Part shown: positions 14,046 through 16,953 of the stretch, piece after piece
Position numbering within the stretch: the first letter of the stretch is position 1
How the letters are laid out: every line of letters begins with the position of its first letter
DNA from: Frankiaceae bacterium
GTDB taxonomy: Bacteria > Actinomycetota > Actinomycetes > JAVEEJ01
Length of the DNA stretch: 16,953 bases
Direction of reading: 5' to 3'
NCBI GenBank assembly: GCA_030840515.1
Contig: JAVEEJ010000348.1
Location: 1-16,953 of the forward strand
Position numbers and translations under genes: made by a program
Notes under the pieces: generated by a model
The model's database searches: none
What the model saw: the letters and a program-made list of their open reading frames with translations, nothing else
Told to the model about the DNA's origin: nothing

Positions 14046-15344
14046 ATGCAGGTCAGGAGGGCTCAGCAGCAGCTGACCGACGCCGTCGCTAGACGCGCGT
14101 CGGCGGCAGCGCGCGCCGTCGAGGCGCGGATTGGGCTGACCAGCACCGGCATCGGCGTCGCCCTCCTCGCCGTACTCGTCTACCTCCTCGCCCGCCTGCT
14201 GTCGAACCTCGGCCTGTTCATGCTCACCTACGGCGGCGTGGTGGTCATCGGCCTCGCCTACGTGCTGGCACGGCGCAAGCTGTCGATCGAGACCCACCGC
14301 AGCGAGCTGCCGAGCCGGGTGCGGGCCGGCCAGACCGTCACGGTCAAGCTCGACCTCGAGACGAAGCGGGCGCTCAGCACCGTGGTCATCGAGGAGCACC
14401 TGCACGAGCGGCTCGGCGACGACGTGAAGGTGCCGGTGGCCTCGCTCGCCGCCGGCGGCACGGTCACGCACGAGTACACGTTCACCCCGACGCTGCGCGG
14501 GATCTACACGGTCGGCCCGCTGGTGGCTACCTGGAGCGACCCGTTCGGGCTGACGAAGCGCACCGCGGTGCTCGCTGAGGCGACCACGATCATCGTCCAC
14601 CCGCGCACGGAGAACGCGCAGGACCGCGTCTTCGCCCGCGAGTGGGAGGACCCGCCGGTGCGGCCACCGGTCACGAAGCCCTGGCCGTCGGGTTATGAGT
14701 TCTACGGCATGCGCGACTACGTCAGCGGTGACGATCCCCGGCGCATCGTCTGGCGCGCGACCGCGCGCACGCTCGACCTCGAGTCAGGCACCGGTCGCTA
14801 CCTCGTGCGCGAGTCAGAGCAGGGGATCACGGACCGGGTCACCGTGCTGCTGGACACCGACCGGGCCGCGCACAGCCCCGGTGACCCATCAGAGACGTTC
14901 GAGACCGGCGTCAAGGTCGCCGCCTCCCTCGCGAGCAAGCACGTCAAGGACGGCTTCACCGTCACGATGTTCAGCAACGCCGAGCGGCTCCATCGCCCGG
15001 TGCGCAGCCAGCGTGAGGGGATTCGGCTGCTCGACGAGCTGGCCGGTCTGCAGCTCACCAGCGAGCGGCTGGTCACCGGGGTCGAGCGGCTGCTGCGCAA
15101 CCCCCGGCGCGACACGCACATGGTCGTGATCACCCCGCACCTCGATTCTCAGTCGACCGCGCGCCTCAAACTGCTCATCGACCGCGGGATCTCGGTGATC
15201 CTCGTCCTGGTGCAGTGGGACGACACGGACCCGGTCACCCAGCACCGTGCCGGGCAGCTCGGCTGCACCGTGGTCGAGGTCACCTCGAACACCTCGCTCG
15301 AGGGCGCCTTCCGGCACATCGTCAGCAGGCTGGTGTCCCGGTGA
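14046..15344 (+). CDS. DUF58 domain membrane protein
   Basis: This 432-residue protein has two hydrophobic segments near residues 35-75 (from GIGVALLAVLVYLLARLL to VVVIGLAYVLA). A beta-rich region follows (ETHRSELPSRVRAGQTV, HEYTFTPTLRGIYTVGP), then the DUF58 core with GYEFYGMRDYV and SGDDPRRIVWRATAR (227-241). The later DRVTVLLDTDRAAHS and the Rossmann-like C-terminus resemble a VWA domain. DUF58 proteins are the usual partners of MoxR ATPases, and their genes are often followed by transglutaminase-like genes, as here. ATG 14046 comes 7 bp after the MoxR stop without a clear ribosome site upstream; oddly, an AGGAGG lies just inside the gene (about 14054-14059). The end overlaps the next gene as GTGA. 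Confidence 0.9.
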   Translation: MQVRRAQQQLTDAVARRASAAARAVEARIGLTSTGIGVALLAVLVYLLARLLSNLGLFMLTYGGVVVIGLAYVLARRKLSIETHRSELPSRVRAGQTVTVKLDLETKRALSTVVIEEHLHERLGDDVKVPVASLAAGGTVTHEYTFTPTLRGIYTVGPLVATWSDPFGLTKRTAVLAEATTIIVHPRTENAQDRVFAREWEDPPVRPPVTKPWPSGYEFYGMRDYVSGDDPRRIVWRATARTLDLESGTGRYLVRESEQGITDRVTVLLDTDRAAHSPGDPSETFETGVKVAASLASKHVKDGFTVTMFSNAERLHRPVRSQREGIRLLDELAGLQLTSERLVTGVERLLRNPRRDTHMVVITPHLDSQSTARLKLLIDRGISVILVLVQWDDTDPVTQHRAGQLGCTVVEVTSNTSLEGAFRHIVSRLVSR

Positions 15345-16953
15345 CGACGCTGCTCGAGCCGCCCACGGCTGCACCCGACGCACCTCCGGACCTCGCGACG
15401 GGGCCCGGCGGCGACCGGCCCACAACGCCGCCGACGGACGGCGCTTCGGCGCGGCCGGCCGGAGTCGGACTGACCTGCGCAGCGGTAGCGGTGGCCTGCC
15501 TCGCGGCCGGGTGGATGCTGGCGGGCGTCTTCTCCGGCACCACGCCGAAGCTCGCTGCCGCCCTGGCCGCACTCGCCGGACCGGGCGCGGTGCTGCTCAG
15601 CTACCGCACGAGCCGGCCCGCCCTGCTCCAGTACCTCACCCTGCCGGCGGCGGTCCTGGCCGGCGCGCTGTTCGTGCTGCCGGCCACCACCGGCGGGTCC
15701 GCCAACCTGCCCAGCCTGGTCGTGGAGGCGGTCAAGAGCGGCGGGCTGGGTCAGCCGCCTGTTCCGTTCGAGCCGGGGTGGCGGTTCCTGCTCGTCGTGC
15801 TGCTCGTCCTGCTCGGCGCCGGCGCTGCCTCACTCGGGGTCGCCGCCGACCGGCCCCGACTCGCGATCGCCGTACCCGTGCCCGCCATCGTCGGCGCCGC
15901 CCTCGTCCAGCCCAGCGCGGACGCAGCGCTCAACAGCGTCGTCGCCATCGTCCTCATGGTGGGCGCGCTCATCCTCAGCTCGGGCGCGCAGCTCGTCCTC
16001 GAGGGCTCGTCCTCGACCACCTTCGAGACCCGCCGTCTGGTGCGCGGCGCCGGGGCGCTCGCCGTACTCGCCGTCGTCCTCGTCCCGCTGTCCCAAGCCG
16101 GTTTCCTCTTCCCCGCTCCCAGCGACGACCGCGTCATCCCGCCGATGCGACCGCAGCACCAGCCACCGCTCTCGGACCGCGTCCTCTACACGGTCCAGAG
16201 CGACAAGGCCGACCAGGGGCCGTGGCGGTTCGGCGTCATCGACGTGTTCAACGGCGAGGCCTGGTTGCTGCCGCCCTACGACGTGCACCGCTTCGTCTCG
16301 CTCGACAAGACCGGCGACCTCACGACGGCCACCGCGGGTCTGAAGCCGTCGCCCGAGGACGGACCGCTGTCGATCCCGGTCACCGCGGCCAAGACCCGCA
16401 CCATCACCGTGACGATCGGCGACATGCCCGGCCGCGTGCTCCCTGTGGTCGAGGGTGTGCAGTCGCTTCCGCACCGCGGACTGGCGATCCAGTTCGACCC
16501 ACGCACCCAGACCCTGCGCTCCCCCAACGGCCGGCCCAAGAAGGGCACCACCTACACCGTCGTCGCGGCCCAGCCGCCCGACGCGACCACCCTCATCAAG
16601 TCACCCAGCGTCGACCCTTCCGAGTTCCCGACCTACCTGCAGATCCCCGCGGCGCCGACCACGATCCAGGACCTGCTCGACAAGGCACCGACCGGGAAGT
16701 TCCGCCGGCTGCAGTACCTGCGCAAGGCGCTCTACCAGCACGTCATCGCCGCCGGTAAGGGCGAGCCGGTCGACATCAACGCCGAGCGGGTGGCCGAGAT
16801 GCTCGCGGGTGGCAAGGCAAGTCCCTACGAGATCACCGCGGCCGAGGCCATGCTGGCGCGGTGGGCCGGAGTGCCGTCGCGGATCGGCTACGGGTTCTAC
16901 TCCGGGAGCCGCAATCAGGCCGACACTGCCTACGAGGTGCACCCGCGGGATGG
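15341..16953 (+). CDS. Membrane-bound transglutaminase-like protein (TgpA/DUF3488-type layout), 3'-truncated
   Basis: A frame opens at GTG 15341, overlapping the DUF58 stop, and stays open to the window end, giving 537 codons. It has a Thr/Pro-rich N-terminus of about 45 residues, then about seven hydrophobic segments within residues 45-250. A large domain that should face outside follows (LSDRVLYTVQSDKA onward). Near the end is AAEAMLARWAGVPSRIGYGF (500-519), which matches the transglutaminase-like pattern around the active-site helix (A..L.R..GIPaR...G). The catalytic Cys is normally 12 residues before the Arg of LAR; here that position is Pro495 in ASPYEI, so Cys seems absent. The window stops inside YEVHPRDG, just before the expected His region. 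In this operon type the protein is thought to act on peptides or proteins at the cell surface. Activity of this copy is doubtful. Confidence 0.82.
   Translation, partial: MTTLLEPPTAAPDAPPDLATGPGGDRPTTPPTDGASARPAGVGLTCAAVAVACLAAGWMLAGVFSGTTPKLAAALAALAGPGAVLLSYRTSRPALLQYLTLPAAVLAGALFVLPATTGGSANLPSLVVEAVKSGGLGQPPVPFEPGWRFLLVVLLVLLGAGAASLGVAADRPRLAIAVPVPAIVGAALVQPSADAALNSVVAIVLMVGALILSSGAQLVLEGSSSTTFETRRLVRGAGALAVLAVVLVPLSQAGFLFPAPSDDRVIPPMRPQHQPPLSDRVLYTVQSDKADQGPWRFGVIDVFNGEAWLLPPYDVHRFVSLDKTGDLTTATAGLKPSPEDGPLSIPVTAAKTRTITVTIGDMPGRVLPVVEGVQSLPHRGLAIQFDPRTQTLRSPNGRPKKGTTYTVVAAQPPDATTLIKSPSVDPSEFPTYLQIPAAPTTIQDLLDKAPTGKFRRLQYLRKALYQHVIAAGKGEPVDINAERVAEMLAGGKASPYEITAAEAMLARWAGVPSRIGYGFYSGSRNQADTAYEVHPRD

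Noticed and set aside
15247..16758. Open frame of 503 codons on the plus strand
   Set aside because: It is Arg/Pro/Gly-rich with no motifs. The frame from GTG 15341 gives membrane segments and a transglutaminase-like helix, so that one is the gene.
1..16953. CRISPR array, tRNA, rRNA, insertion sequence, prophage or phage-defence system
   Set aside because: No regularly spaced repeats, transposase or integrase frames, tRNA-like stretches or defence gene domains were seen; nearly all DNA is covered by metabolic and transport genes.

Overview
This is a GC-rich window with very tight gene packing. GTG starts are frequent and neighbouring genes often share GTGA or ATGA stop/start overlaps. Together with a MoxR-DUF58-transglutaminase-like operon and fused Liv-type transporter subunits, this suggests an actinomycete (Actinomycetota). 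Genus cannot be told from the sequence alone. I see no tRNA, rRNA, CRISPR array, insertion sequence or integrase.

Region 1 (1-2812, plus strand) is the end of a sugar-type operon. It holds the C-terminal part of an aldose 1-epimerase (mutarotase)-like protein, an APH-fold small-molecule kinase, and an enolase-superfamily protein. The enolase-like protein keeps the metal ligands and the Lys/Glu catalytic pair but lacks two conserved active-site residues of glycolytic enolase.

Region 2 (2782-7312, minus strand) converges on region 1 with a 31-bp overlap. Reading 5' to 3' it encodes a ThuA-like protein, a Gfo/Idh/MocA dehydrogenase, a ROK-family sugar kinase, a GntR/HutC-type regulator with a UTRA ligand domain, and a cytosolic five-bladed beta-propeller protein of the DUF4185/DUF5005 or GH43/32-like kind. 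Regions 1 and 2 look like one catabolic locus for an unidentified sugar, sugar acid or polyol. A plausible scheme is anomer interconversion, oxidation, phosphorylation by two different kinases, and an enolase-type elimination on a phosphorylated sugar acid. The substrate is not known and the scheme is inference.

Region 3 (7510-16953, plus strand) is divergent from region 2. The 197-bp divergent gap holds a perfect inverted repeat with -10-like elements on both strands. The repeat shares a 9-bp word with the promoter region of the propeller gene, so it may be the operator of the GntR regulator. Two unusually fused transporter genes come first: a LivH-LivM permease fusion and an MFS-LivF-LivG triple fusion. 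They run by overlap straight into a MoxR ATPase, a DUF58 protein and a membrane-bound transglutaminase-like protein that is cut off by the window end. No Liv-type substrate-binding protein is present in the window.

The points most worth following up are the divergent enolase coupled to a kinase, the MFS-LivF-LivG fusion in one operon with MoxR/DUF58, and the candidate operator.
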